Origin: Phyllostachys edulis
Lineage: Eukaryota; Streptophyta; Magnoliopsida; Poales; Poaceae
Assembly: GCA_036346405.1 (NCBI GenBank)
Contig: CM070563.1
Span: 30,328,816-30,392,815 of the forward strand
DNA: 64,000 nucleotides
Direction of reading: 5' to 3'
Shown: positions 1 through 12,050 of the stretch, piece by piece
How positions within the stretch are numbered: position 1 is the first letter of the stretch
Layout: every line of letters starts with the position of its first letter
Notes under the pieces: generated by a model
What the model saw: only the letters and a program-made list of their open reading frames with translations
Told to the model about the DNA's origin: nothing
Database searches by the model: none
Program-made: the position numbers and the translations under genes

Positions 1-2900
1 AGCTCTCAAGGGCCGGCCTCATTCGGGAGGTTTGGCATCCGGAATGGCTAGCTAATCCTGTTTTGGTAAAAAAGTCTAGCGGCAAGTGGCGCATGTGCAT
101 TGACTTCACCGACCTCAACAAAGCATGTCCGAAGGACCATTACCCAGCGCATCGACCAACTCGTTGACTCCACCGCTGGGTGTGAGTTGATGAGTTTTTT
201 AGATGCATACTCAGGGTATCATCAGGTCCACATGGCGAAAGAAGACGAGGAAAAAACAAGCTTCATCACCCCTGTAGGCGCTTTCTGCTACTTGCGCATG
301 CCCTTTGGGTTGAAGAATGCTGGAGCCACTTTCCAACGTCTCATCTGTCTCATCCTCAAGGACCAGCTAGGTCGCAATGTGGAGGTTTATGTCGATGTAT
401 TTGTTATGCAACACTCAAGCCTCGTCGCATATTGAAGATCTCCAAGAGACATTCGCCAATCTTCGCAAGTTAGGCGTCAAACTAAACCCCGAAAAATGAG
501 CCTTGAGGTAAGGGAGAAAACTCCTAGAGTTCTGGTCTCCAATGGGGATCGAAGCCAATCTTGAAAAAATTCACGCAATCCTAGACATGGAACCACCCCG
601 CTCCACCAAAGACGTTCAGCGCCTCATGGGGCGCATGGCGCCGCTGGGCGCTTCTGTCACGTTCGGCGGAAAAGGGCCTCCCCTTCTTCAAGATTCTCAA
701 AGAAGCAGAAGGCTTCCTATGGACCGATGAAGCCAGAAGGCCTTGAGAACCTAAAAGCCTACAGCAGCCCCTCCACTCCTCGCAAGTCCAAGACCGGGAG
801 ATCGCTACTCACATGCCTCATTGCAACCCCCTGTCCGCGGTGGCGCCGTCCTAGTCAAGGAGAAAGAAGGAATTCAATACCAGTATATTATGTCGTGAAG
901 CCCTAGCGGTATAAAGACAAGGTACAGAAATAGAAAAATATGCTATGCTCTACTCATGGCCTCAAGAAAGCTTCGTCACTACTTTTGGGACATTCTATCC
1001 TTTGTTCAACAAGCTACCCCTCAATGAGGTGATGGGGAACAAGGAGGCCACGGGAAGGATAGCAAAATGAATACCAGACTAGCACCTTTTTCCCTCAAGT
1101 GGTGGGAAGGACTTCTATCAAATCTCGAGATCCTTGCAGATTTCGTGGTGAATGGATTGCATCCCTAGTCGACCATGAAGCACCAGCAAACACCCCGAAC
1201 ACCCCTAGCAAGCATTGGACGTTATACTTGATGGGTCCAAGCGTCTGGCGGGAAGGGGTGCAAGTGTCGTCTTAAGCTTGGGAAGGAGGGCACTTAGTCT
1301 GTGACCCTTATCCTTCAACCCCACCAACAATGTGGCAGTATGAAGCATTACTCTTGGGTCTCGCCTTGCTAAGGCCATGGGTGTCAACACCTTCTCATTT
1401 TAGGGATTCGGTTGGTTGTCAATCGGATGGATAAAACATATCAATACCTCGATCAAAAATGGCTAAATACTTGGACAAAGTGAGGAAGATGGAATACCAC
1501 TTTGCGGACTAGAAGCCCGTCGGATCCCCCGTGGAGATAATCACCGAAGCGAGGCCTTTGGCTCGTGCGCGAGTTCTCGAGAACCCCTTCCTCCAGAAGT
1601 CTTCTTTGAAGTGTTAAAAACACCATCGGTGGAAGAAGTGCCTGATCCCGAGCTACCCCCAGAGGTCAACGAGACTTCGCTCCTTCCTTCCTCCTGGATG
1701 ACTCCCATCATCAAATGCATACAGGGAGAAGAGGAGCCTGAGGATGTAGTAATGGCCTCTAGGCTACACTCCAAAGCCAAGGCTTATGTGATCATTGAAG
1801 GAAAGCTCTACAAGCGCGGAGCATCCGCCCTTCTCAAGTGTGTCACAAGAGAAGAAGGCATTTCTCTTCTCCTTGATGTGCATGAGGGCCTCTGCGGCTC
1901 TCACATTGCGCCAAGGGCAGCATGACCAAAGCCCTCCGTCAAGGCTTCTATTGGCCACGATGGTGCAAGATGCCCTCGGCGTCCTCAAGACATGCAAGGG
2001 GTTCCAAGGATGGCGACCAACCTGGCAGCTCCTGCTAGCCCTCTTTGCACCATCTACCGATCCTTGGCCGTTTGCCGATGGGGAATGGACACTGCTCGGG
2101 CCATTCCCACAGGGCAAGGGGCTAAGCATGTGGTGGTATCGGTGGATTACTTCACCAAGTGGGTGGAGGCGGAACCCTTGGCCTCCATCACATCTCGTTC
2201 CGTACAAAAGTTCTTTTGGAAGAATGTTGTGTGTCGCTTCGGGGTTCCCAAGGAACTCACAGTGGACAACGGCACTCAGTTTGATGCATCCTCCTTCAGG
2301 GATTTCTGCGACTCCATTGGGACCACCCTTGGCTCACCCAAAAACTAACGGGGCTGTGGAAAGAGCTAATGGGCTAATTCTGCAAGGCATACGACGTCCT
2401 CTCGAGGCAAGTGCCCTCAAGCGAGGAACATAGGCGGAGGAGCTCCTCAGCGTCCTATGGGGGTTACGCACAACTACTAGTCGTGCCACTGGGAGAACTC
2501 CATTCTCGCTTGTGTACGGGGCAGAAGCTGTCCTCCCTGCTGAAATCCACCACCGCTCCCTTCGAGTGGAAATGCTCTCAGGGCCATCACCTGTTAGCTT
2601 CACCCAAAATGAAGACAACCACATGATTGAGGTGGATTTCGTTGAGGAGATCATGACCAGGCCCTCCTCAAGCATCGCTTACAAGCGAGGAGGCATGGGT
2701 TCTACAAATGGGGTGAAGAGCGTGCTTTTCTTCTTGGCGACCTTGTCCTCAAAAGGGTCACCGACCCGGCAGCTCAAGGAAACTTCACCCCAAGTGGGAA
2801 GGGCCCTACCGCATCTCCTCGATCCTAGGATCGGGCGCTTACCGACTTGCTACTGGAAGACAAGCGGTGAAGCATGCATGGAATGCGGATAAGCTCATAA
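1..2900 (+). pseudogene. Broken gypsy pol: reverse transcriptase, RNase H and integrase remnants
   Basis: Frame-shifted pieces are recognisable by translation. At about 30-130 is the RT entry block ending WRMCIDFTDLNKACPKD. At 100-435 are the RT blocks DAYSGYHQVHM and MPFGLKNAGATFQR; the catalytic tetrad reads YVDV, so the second aspartate expected in YVDD/YIDD is missing. At 542-650 is a connection-like segment (STKDVQRLMGR). At about 1990-2350 is the integrase core with DYFTKWVEAEPL and FGVPKELTVDNGTQFD, and at 2512-2892 a C-terminal pol tail. In an intact element this polyprotein copies RNA to DNA and inserts it into the chromosome. Multiple stops and frameshifts show that this copy is inactive. 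Confidence 0.85.
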
Positions 2901-2984
2901 GTTTTACGCTTGAAACCCTCTTGTATGCCCTCCGTAGCACCTATCAAAGTGTAAACACCATCTTGCTCAATGAAATGAAGACAT

Positions 2985-4100
2985 GAGATTAAACACGATC
3001 CTCTATATATGCAATTACGTTACAATTTGATGATAGTCCCTTAACAGCTGCGGTTAAGGGGCGGGCATAATTCGAGTAGTTCCTTAACAGCTGCTTTGTT
3101 AAGGGACATGCCTTTTGTGTGTATGTTCCCAAATACATGCTCATCGGTGATTGAAAAGTTTGTCTTTTAACACGTTCTTTGTTGAAAGGCCACCCTCAAC
3201 ATAATGTTGTCGGGAGGTTGCACCATCTCGGGAGATAGTCTAACTAGCGCTTGCAACCAATTGTAAGGACTTGCTCCTAGCAGCTAGCTTGTTAGGAGGC
3301 GTCCTTACCCAATAATCTCATAAGTCCTACTTAACCCTTCCCTCACAAGGGATGTCACCCCGTGGTGTGTAGAGGCCTTGAACCTGTGGTCTCCCTAACT
3401 AAGTCCTAGGCGGCTTGGGCGTCCGCCTCTGCTTGGCGACTTGCGTCTCTTGGACCCAGGCGCAAGTGGCGGCAGGCCTAGCGCCGAGTCTATGGATGAG
3501 CTAAGGATTAGTCCCCTTGACCTCCGGGCTACAGCCGAGCGACCCCGGGTCACGCCTTGCCTTGTTCCAGCGCAAGCAAAGGCAGTGCGCCTATGGCGCT
3601 CATATCCCTCGGGAACATATACCTCTGAGCAAAACAATAATACAAGCCGACAACATTTCTGAGGTCGAGAGGCATGCCCTCTCGGCGAGCCTGAGTGTTC
3701 CTTATTACATCGGCATCTTGAAGGCCTCTCAAGCAAGGCCTCTGCTATGGCGGCTTCCTATCAGGGGATTGAAGCGCCTCGCGACGATCATACCTAATGC
3801 TAAAACACCCACCCTCCGCGGGCTATCCTCATAAGGCCGGGCTCGATGGGCCAGGCGCTCGGCCCCTCCGCGCGAGGCGCTTATATTTGATGCCAATCAC
3901 CTTCTTAAACATGCCCTGAATGAAGTATAACATCGTCATGACATTTTCATAATAGAAGGAAATGCAAACATAACCATGCTCTTGTATGGAGGGCTACATA
4001 GGCTCTCAGGCCTAACTCATCTACAAAAATAGAAGCAGCTAAGCGACTGGCATGGTATCACTACAAAGTCTATCTTGGCGGGACATGTCAGAGAAATCAT
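2985..4100. other. Non-coding spacer of the gypsy element with short palindromic modules
   Basis: No credible coding region. Near 3040-3110 two copies of a module of the form TCCTTAACAGCTG plus GTTAAGGG can fold on themselves. Spacers rich in such short repeats between pol and the antisense ORF are usual in Tat-lineage elements. Open frames at 3395-3834 overlap in both directions and look accidental. Confidence 0.5.
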
Positions 4101-4102
4101 CG

Positions 4103-6869
4103 CTAGGCTGGGGCATCACGCTCGCGCTTTCTTTGGGGAGGCACATGAACTCTCGGGGCCAGGGATGAAGCGACGCTCTTCACAAACTCTGCCGCAAGAG
4201 GCCTCAGCATGGCTCGCTCCTCTGGGGATGCCTTCTTCACCTCAGGAGTGAAGGAGCCGCGTAGGCCCTCGCGCACCGCCTCCTTGCCTGAACCGTCGCA
4301 ACGATGAGAAATGGCGAGGGCCCCGGCTGTCAAAGCTGCTATTGCAAAGGACTGACACCGATCCTCTGCAGTTTGGGCGAGCAGATGGACTCGCTCCCCA
4401 AGGAGAGGAACCCACACCTTTGGCCTCGTCACCCCTGATGGGACTGGAGCAATTTTAGCTCCTAAGCTCTCCAAGGACCTCTACGCGGCTACGGTGATCT
4501 CCTGGAGTTCGAAGAAGTGATTCAGCTGCTGCCAGGACTTGGTCACGTCCTCCTCCAAACTCACATTCACATGGCGGATGACTCTAGCCTTCTCTTCTGA
4601 AACTTTCAATTTCTCCTCAGTGGCTTCCAGCTTATCTTCAGCAAGCCGTAGTTTTTCCTCTGCAATTTTCAGCTTCTCCTCTGCTAACTTCAACCTATCA
4701 TCATCCAATGGCGGGACACTCCGACGAGCCTCAGTTGCCGCCTCCTGAAACATCTCCTCAATAATGCGGGGCTTCATCCCTAATGATGTTAGAGATGGAA
4801 GTGGCACATAGCGACCGCGAAATGCAGCGTTAGAGGATGATTAAAAAGCAAGTATTAGGCGGAGGAAGGTAATAACCCTAAAAGTACACGGAAGTAGAGA
4901 TTTATAGCGGTACCCGGCCGATCCTTGAGGCTGGGAGAACTCTCAACGTCTCGCGTGTCGCAACGAGCCATGTACTTGTCAACCGTCCCTCGGTGAGGCA
5001 GCGAATCTGCTTGTGCATCATAAATCATCGATGGCGGGACAGCGTAGGGAAAACAACTTCGGTGGAGGAGTAACTTCATGACCTCATCACGATCCTTGTG
5101 CGCTGAACACGAAGGCGGGAAGGGCCTTCTCTCCACGGGGCCACAACCTTAGGCGGCGCATCTCCGCATCGATCGTGCTCCCACCTCGGCAACATCGGTA
5201 GGCGAGAAAACATTAGTGGGCAACGAGCAACAAATGAACAAAGATGAATAGAGATAAAAAAAATCGCTTAACCTTCATTGGTACCAAAGAGAGAGTCAAA
5301 GGCATCGCGATCTTTGGATGTGGTGCCTCAGAGCCACCTCGAGGAGTTGAGCCTAACTCTCCTCCTCCGGCTCCTCCTCCATTCTGCGAACAAAGGACTG
5401 GCGAGCTAGATGGGAGGAGATCTTGAGCTGGGGTCTCAAGAAGAGGATGTGGCTGAGAAGTCCCATGGCTCGAGGAGGCCCCGGCAACCCGTGCTCGGGC
5501 TCGATGGCATGAACACGCTAGAAGGCTCCCTTTTCCTCTTACGCAAGATGAACTCTGAAGTGCCACTGAAATCTTGAGGCTTCTCCCCACGTGAAGCATG
5601 GCCGGGGGCAGCGGGGAGGTAGAGGGCGCCTCGAGGAGGGCGTGCGATCTTGGAAGCACCATGACCCGAGTCACTGCCAAGAGACACTTGCTTTGTAGTA
5701 GGAAGCCTTGCTCCTGCGGTGAAGGTTTCATCGTCAAGCTGACCCTTCCGAGGAGGGTCCTGGCGAGCCATCCGGATCAACACCTTGACCTTCTTCCTCT
5801 TGACGGATCGGGGACGGCTTGCCCTGGGAGGCATTGCCAACTTAAAGTTGTTGGCAATGCTGTTACACCCCCGACCATCGAGGATGCCAACCTCCTCAAG
5901 GGCCTCGTACTCGGTGATGGTCATCTCCCCGAGAATCCAGTCGGCCACCTCAACTGCCTTCTTGGGAGGCGACTTGGCTTTGCAACAAAAATCAAAGGTT
6001 GAATCAAACACAAACCACAAGTAAATAAGAAGACTGGCCAAATCGCGCTTACCTTTGCTCTTGGAAAGTTTCAAGTAGTCGCGGTTCTTGTCGACCAAAG
6101 GGCTGACACCCAGAAGGGTCATCTCCTCCATCAAGTCCGGACGCCCGCTCCACTTGCGGGCCTCGGATGTATACGAACAAACTCGATCGGCATCGAAAGA
6201 GGAGGAATCTCGGGATAGCTATCTGGGTAATCTTGGGGTATTAGGTGTAAGAAAAGCCCTCCACCTTCAAGTAAAACCACTTCTTTCAGGACGACTCGGT
6301 TGTATTTGGTGGCATGAGCAGGATACTCACCGGTCTTTGAATAGTCGAGACCCGTGAGCCTAGCGGTCCGAACCTCCCGTTCGGCCGTGGAGATGGAAGA
6401 AGTAGTCAAAAGCATGACAGTGAAGCTTCAGGCGCTTGCCTTCATTTGCCGTCTCGCCTGACCACAAGAACACCCTCACCCTAGCAAGAAGGTTAGGCGA
6501 GAAGTGCGAAAGCTCAACCTGATAATGCTTCACGAGTGTCCGGACGAAGGGATGGATCGGAAGCCCCAGGCCGACCTCAAACCAAGCTTTGAGCGCAACG
6601 GTGTACCCCTTCGGGGGGCAGGGGCGCTCGTCCGGCCCCGGCCACCGGACATCGCTCAGTGTAAGGTGGCTCCCAGGTGCCACCAGCGCTGCCTTCTCCA
6701 CCTTGGTAAGAGAGGAAGGCTCGACTCCCACAAGAGACGTCTTGTCAGAACTATCGCCAAGGATATCGACATCCTCGTCAAGGTCATCGCACGGCGGGTC
6801 TTTTCTGGTCACCTTGGCCCGGTCCTTGTCTCCCCACCCTCGGCGGAAAAGATCGCAATCCTTGGTCAT
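4103..6869 (-). pseudogene. Antisense ORF of the gypsy element (putative gypsy-type transposon domain, PF04195-like, plus coiled coil)
   Basis: Read on the minus strand. The likely start is the ATG at 6869 (MTKDCDLFRRG), 88 bases downstream of a TATA-like box. The first part (6869-6360) contains the block GLPIHPFVRTLVKHYQVELS, typical of the plant transposon-associated PF04195 family. After a frame change at about 6415-6131 a good splice donor (AAAG then GTAAGC, about 6050) and an acceptor near 5981 join to a basic, proline-rich region (to 5436). Further fragments lie at 5136-4855. The segment 4807-4481 has five near-exact heptads of the form xKLxxAEE, a coiled coil. 4474-4103 reads as its continuation past a stop. 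Function of these antisense ORFs is not established. The copy carries stops, so it is a pseudogene. Confidence 0.6.
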
Positions 6870-6956
6870 GGCGGCAAGACAAGCAAAATCTGCAACACCA
6901 GCAATGCGGAAAATAGCTAAGTATTGCGCGAAGAAATGTCTTTGTGCGCGTTCGGT

Positions 6957-6964
6957 TATATAGG
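6957..6964 (-). promoter_or_regulatory. TATA-like box of the antisense ORF
   Basis: On the minus strand the sequence reads CTATATAA, 88 bases before the ATG at 6869, a normal plant spacing for TATA plus leader. The longer upstream ATG at 6992 lies before this box, which favours the 6869 start. No transcript evidence is available. Confidence 0.4.
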
Positions 6965-8960
6965 AAGTGAATTTTCTCAAACGCAAGCACAAGCAGAACA
7001 GGCCAATCTTAGGAGGCCTTCATAAGCCTTCCTAACTTTACGCCTAAACATTCGTCCCCAGAGCCCTTTTAACTGGATCCATGAAAAAGAATCAGATGGG
7101 TGCTTGCGGGCATATGGGTGCATGTGTTGGGGTTTTTTCTTCTTTTCTCGATTTACTCCCGAGGAAAATATGACCCAGGCAATTAAGAACGAAGGAAGAA
7201 GTGCACGATCTAGGTGTCCACCACAAAAACCGAATGGTTTCCAGCAGATAGACTAATCAGAACCTCCATGCTTCATGCAAAAAAGGCAAGATCACTCATA
7301 CCATAAACATTCGAAAGGCAAACAAATAGGCTGCCTCACCCATGTCAAAGAAACAAGCTCCTCCTGATAACACTCCAGAGGATCTTGTGGGCATCTCTAA
7401 ACCCAGAAGTAAGCCTCTGGAGCTGCTTAGGGTAGAAAAAATACATGCAAAAGTAAAAAATAAAAATTGCGCCACGAGAGTGTAAGCCCGTTCGATTAGT
7501 CGGTTGGACGGTGAATAAGCGTGAATGGGATCATTCGACCATTGACCCAGGTGGCTCCTGTAATTGTGCTCCACACACGTCTCGGCCCCCCACTGAGGCG
7601 GGGAGAGCCAGCTCGTGGGCCGATCCATGTTTCCGTCGACGCATCGCTGCGCAAGGGGGCCTAGGGGCCTTTCAGGGCTAGCTATGCCCGCTCACTTCAT
7701 CCCGTGGCGTGTAAGGAAAATTCATGGCGTCCATTTTCAGCATATAAAGGAAAGACACGGCTGTCTGAGTAACAAAACAACATGTTGCATCAGTACCCTA
7801 ACCAGTTAAATTGTCAATATTACATCAGGCTGATCCAAGAAATAGAGTGGCGCATCAGGTAGCCATTACGCTAAAAAGGTCAAAATACCCAATTGAGTCA
7901 CAGTTACACTATAAGTTCTGAAGAGGTGAACAGGACATTGTCAATTTGCTAGCATTCAACAGCACAGAAATAAGCTCACAGGGACGGTGGCAAGAATAAA
8001 GCAAGAAGAGAAAAAAAGTGCTAGCTCCTATGGCCGAATGGAACTGGGGACCAAATCCGAACTCTGGAGCCTTTTTTTTGCATCAATAAGGACCTCCAGC
8101 TTCTTGCCATGTGAGCTTAATCATGTGAGCCTTGCAGCCCTGAAGCTGGTCAGCTGCAAGTAAGAACAACAAGCAGCGAACGTGATAGCCGACCAGGCAA
8201 GAAAAACAATGATGCAGAAAAAGAAGAGAAAGTGTGGAGCCGAACTCCAAACCTCAGGCACGCCCATGAGGAACTCTCAGCACCCCGCATAACCCTCTGG
8301 GACTAGGCACCGTGAGCGACCTGGCGCCGAGGGCACATGGGCATGCCTGAGACAGCTGCAAGTAAAAGCAATGGGTGGTCTGCAAAGCAAAAGAAAGAAA
8401 AAAGACCACCCAACTCCTTGCGGGACGAACTCACAAAGCCTGACAACCCCACCAACAACACCGACGAAAAGGAAAAGGAAGTGCCTGCACATGGCGCCGG
8501 CACGAGGCGCCTTAACATGAGCGCACTGGCACCGTGGCGCCCTAGCAAGGCATACAGCAGCAAGTGAACGCCATGGCACCGGAAGAAGCATCGGCTGGCG
8601 AACATACGCACACAAGCCCAACGCGGCCACGCCGCCAAGCCGAGACGGCGCCGGAGGCGCCACGCAGGGCCAGTGAGGGCGGCCGGGGGCCACGCAAGCC
8701 ACACCACCAAGCAGGGGCCATGGAGAGGCCTCGCCATGCACAAGTCATTCAGGAGCAAGAACCAAGATGAGGAAGAAAGCCCAAGAAAAAAAAATAGACA
8801 AAGAGGCAAGAATCAAGAAGAGGAGGCTCACCCGTGGGCTCCAACGCTTTTTCTCCAGCGTGCTGCCCTCAAGCTCCCTCGCTCGTCGGCCCTCCCGCAA
8901 GCTCCCTTTTTGACCGGCTGAACGACCTTGGCTGCCGCCGCAATGGATTTGGTGGCCGGC

Positions 8961-9058
8961 GAAATGGAGATGGGAGCCATTGCCGAGAGCACCAAAGAGC
9001 AGGGAGATGAAATGGAGATGGGAGCCGTTGCCGAGAGAACCAAAAAAGCAGGAAGATG
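8961..9058. repeat. Two-copy 48-bp tandem repeat
   Basis: Two adjacent copies begin GAAATGGAGATGGGAGCC at 8961 and 9009, with a few differences between copies. Confidence 0.8.
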
Positions 9059-9110
9059 AAATGAATACGCCGTGGGAAAAGGATGGCTTCTAGGAGCCTC
9101 CGCCAAAAAT

Positions 9111-9167
9111 AAAAAGAAAAAGAAAAAGAAAAAGAAAAAGAAAAAGAAAAAGAAAAAGAAAGAAAAG
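9111..9167. repeat. (AAAAAG)n microsatellite
   Basis: About nine consecutive AAAAAG units. They give lysine-rich or phenylalanine/leucine-rich open frames that are not genes. Confidence 0.95.
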
Positions 9168-9524
9168 GCGCTTTGCGCTGCTTTCGCGATCACGACCAGT
9201 AAAGCAAAAGCGCAGCCATGTGACGAACACTCGCTCGCACTCACATCCCGCAGCAAAAGAGAAAAAAGGACTGTAAAATGGCTCGGTTGTATCACGTGAG
9301 TGGTAGCTCGGTGAGGAAAAAGCTAAAGACACAAAGCAGGGACAGCTGGACATTATTTGGTATACGCAAATAATATGGACACCCATCTGGTTGCTGTCGA
9401 GGCTTGTGTGCGGCCATGGTTTGACTGCAACGCTGTACGTGATATTCTGGGTGTTTTAGCACTCTCGGGTTCAAGGCTGCCCCTTTGGTATTTCCTCTGA
9501 AATGCCAAGAGGCAGGGGGGCTAC

Positions 9525-9969
9525 TGTTGGAGGAATATTTTATTTCTTTGACTGTGGGACCCACTCCGTGTGATGAATACCGGCTCATCATATCAGACAT
9601 TGTAATCACCCGGCAGAGACCATCATATCCAGCTTGTACATGTAATAGTATAATACCCCCATTGTATTCTTAGAGTAGCCAACCCCCAAGGGGTATTGTG
9701 GTCATTTGTACAGGCTTGGGAGCCTATAAATACCCCATGTATCTCTCCTTTCAAGGGGGGCACTATTGAAGTAATACACACAAGCAAGTCACTAGGTGAG
9801 CCTTCGGAGGGATCCCCGAACCCCCACAGGCCACCGACAGGAGTAGGGCGGTCCTCTCGGACCCCCGAACCTGTATAAATCCTGGTGTTACACTCGCTCT
9901 TGTGGACGCAGGCCCGTAGCACGGCCGACGTCCGCCCTCTCACTTGTGTTTGGTTTTACACCATCAACA
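9525..9969 (+). repeat. 3' LTR of the gypsy element
   Basis: It starts TGTTGG right after a purine-rich tract and ends CATCAACA, giving a perfect 5-bp terminal inverted repeat TGTTG/CAACA. The length is 445 bp. A TATA box (TATAAATA) at 9725-9732 lies in the expected promoter position. The second LTR is outside the window, so the boundaries rest on the termini and the adjacent purine tract. Confidence 0.75.
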
Positions 9970-10155
9970 CCACAATTTTGTAGTTTTCATCAGCTAATAT
10001 CAATTTCACTGTCCTTCGGCATGTTATATAGCCAATTTCGCCATAAAACTATCTAGATTTATAAAATTGTGATATTACGAATGCACTATAATCTTATTAA
10101 TTTATATTAATGTAAAATAAATTGCCAGTCACATCCTAACAGTCGAAAGTAAATA

Positions 10156-11155
10156 GGGTGCGACTAACACTGCATACGTCACGGTCGGCGCTATGCAGTC
10201 GCTACCCTAAGAATCGCAACATCTCATAACATCGGTTGCAACATCTCAAATCATCTGATGCAACAAAAAAATCCTATAACTACAACATACAATATTTTTT
10301 AGGGCACATGCAAAACACCTGCAACAAAATTTATGAGGCTAACTTAATGAAATATTTTGATTTCATTTATGCAACATCCTATGATATTCAAAAAATTTCT
10401 GGAAAAAATCTCATTCTCAATCATATGTTACTGCAACATCTCATGACATCGGTTGCAACATCTCAAATCATCTGATGCAACAAAAATATATAGATAACTA
10501 CAACATGCAACATTTTTAGGCACATGCAACACCTACAAACTCCACCAGCGTCACCCTCACCGCGGCCGTAGGCCAGGCCGGGCCGAGCCATGGCACGCGG
10601 CCGAGCCGCCATGAGCGCTGGCCAAGCTGGCACAAGGGCACGGGCTAGAGGCGGCAGTGCCATGGAGAGGCGCGGTGGGGCGGCGAGGCGTAGGGACACG
10701 GGCAGGGAGGCGAGGCCGAGCTAGGAGGAGGTGCCGTGGGAGCCATGGCGCGCAGCTGAGCCGCCATGGGCGTGGGCCAAGCCGGCGCAAGGGCACGGGT
10801 CAGAGGCGGCAGTGCTATGGAGAGGTACGGTGGGGCGGCGAGGCACAGGGACAGGGGCAGGGAGGCGAGGCCGAGCCAGGAGGAGGCGTTGTGGGAAGAT
10901 TTTTTGCCAAAGCAAAGCCACAGGAGAGAGCAAAGAAATGGAGAAAGAGCAAAGAAAGAAGAAGAAGAAGAAGAAGCTCTAGGAGAGCACTTGGCTGTCG
11001 GCAGAATGGGAAAAGGGGAACGGAGAGAGAAAGATAAGAAACGAGTGGAGTAGAGCCGAGTTAGATGAGGATCGAACGTGAAGTGGGCTCAAAAGTGACA
11101 TGAATAGAGAGCGAACGTCCGATGTACATCAGGCGTCTGTGTACTATCAATACCC
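10156..11155. mobile_element. Non-autonomous Mutator-like element, possible Pack-MULE
   Basis: Exactly 1000 bp, flanked by a perfect 9-bp duplication AAGTAAATA (10147-10155 and 11156-11164), the length typical of Mutator-like elements. The ends begin GGGTGCGACTA and, on the other strand, GGGTATTGATAGT, a short imperfect inverted repeat. No transposase is present. The left part has two copies of a GCAACATCTCA-type motif block (about 10214-10266 and 10433-10485). The middle is strongly GC-rich and contains a 155-bp tandem repeat, unlike the AT-rich flanks. It may be captured sequence. Confidence 0.75.
10585..10894. repeat. Two-copy 155-bp GC-rich tandem repeat
   Basis: Copy 1 is 10585-10739 and copy 2 is 10740-10894, both starting GAGCCATGGC and differing at scattered bases. 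It lies inside the Mutator-like element and accounts for the arginine/glycine-rich open frames on both strands. Confidence 0.85.
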
Positions 11156-11164
11156 AAGTAAATA

Positions 11165-12047
11165 TCGTCATTTTTAGATAGAGTACATCCACTCACTCAC
11201 GCCACACGCGCTAGAAATTTTGAAGATGCTCCGGGGCATTAGGGAGCGTGGACGCGTGCTTTCCCACGTATGCGTGTAGTTAAACAAGGCACGCCACCGC
11301 CGCTCCCACCACCGGACCAGCGGCCAGTTCTTAATAACGTCGTTCGAAAGGAAAAGAGGAATGGATGAGAGTGCTTAAACTTTCTTTTTTTCTTTTGACA
11401 CAGAGAGAAAGATATGATGTTGTGAAACTTGTGCTTGCCCTATTGCGGCCCATGCCTCCAGCCCACAACGAGCTGATGCATGGACTATAGTGGGTAGAAC
11501 CAAGCAGGACTCCTCCCTGCTCCTCCTAATCCCAACTAGGCGGGAACGGTAATTACAATGGAAGGGAACAAACATTACTGTGCCATTAGCTGAACTAACC
11601 GAAATTACTCCCGTAATTGCGCGGCTAGATATCGGGATATTATTGTCTTTGCAACTCTAGCTAATTCCTATGATTGAAAATACAAATGTATTTGTTGTAC
11701 ATTTCTAATATCTATGATTTAGTGATTTGTATTGTTATTATCTGGTCCCATCAAAATAAATGGTGTAGATCATTCTCTCTTTTTTTCTCGATTAATGAAA
11801 GAATTTCTATGATTTTTTTAGGATTATTGTTGGATTTTCTTGTCCTCAAAACTAAAGAGGTGTCTTGAATCTCACCGTCTCTTTGTATTTATTTAGATGA
11901 ATCTAGGCTGTCACCGCTGTCCGATTAAATTTTGGCGTTTGCTACAGTGCAAACGCGACAGTAACGAAATCTCTGCAATACCCGAGTTCAAATAACAAAA
12001 CATTGATTAATTCCATATTAGACGTCTGTAAAAGAATGGCAAGACAC
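11165..12047. other. Intergenic, nothing recognised
   Basis: AT-rich sequence with only short, uncorroborated open frames (11375-11575, 11674-11868). I see no domain, promoter signal or element end. Confidence 0.5.
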
Positions 12048-12050
12048 TAA

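Larger units (their letters stand above)
6993..9524. other. Non-coding 3' spacer of the gypsy element
   Basis: No gene is supported. Overlapping GC-rich open frames at 8277-8921 have no recognisable domain and exist on both strands. The stretch holds a two-copy 48-bp tandem repeat (8961-9058), an AAAAAG microsatellite (9111-9167) and, next to the LTR, a purine-rich tract ending in a run of six G at 9515-9520 that fits a polypurine tract. Confidence 0.5.
1..9969 (+). mobile_element. Ty3/gypsy LTR retrotransposon, 3' part (Tat/Retand or RIRE2-like), decayed
   Basis: The window opens inside the reverse transcriptase of a Ty3/gypsy element. Order on +: RT, RNase H/connection remnants, integrase, a non-coding spacer, an antisense ORF on -, more spacer, a purine-rich tract around 9506-9520 and the 3' LTR at 9525-9969. 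Plant Tat-lineage elements such as Retand and RIRE2 commonly carry an antisense ORF downstream of pol, so that lineage is inferred. The pol reading frame is broken many times, so the copy is dead. The 5' LTR lies outside the window, so the target-site duplication cannot be checked. Confidence 0.85.

Noticed and set aside
8277..8921. Overlapping GC-rich open frames of up to 168 codons on both strands
   Set aside because: No domain, strong low-complexity bias, open in several frames at once, and located in the non-coding spacer of the gypsy element.
9072..9299. Lysine-rich open frame, and a Phe/Leu-rich frame on the other strand
   Set aside because: Produced by the AAAAAG microsatellite.
10657..11053. 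Arginine/glycine-rich frames
   Set aside because: Generated by the 155-bp GC-rich tandem repeat inside a Mutator-like element.
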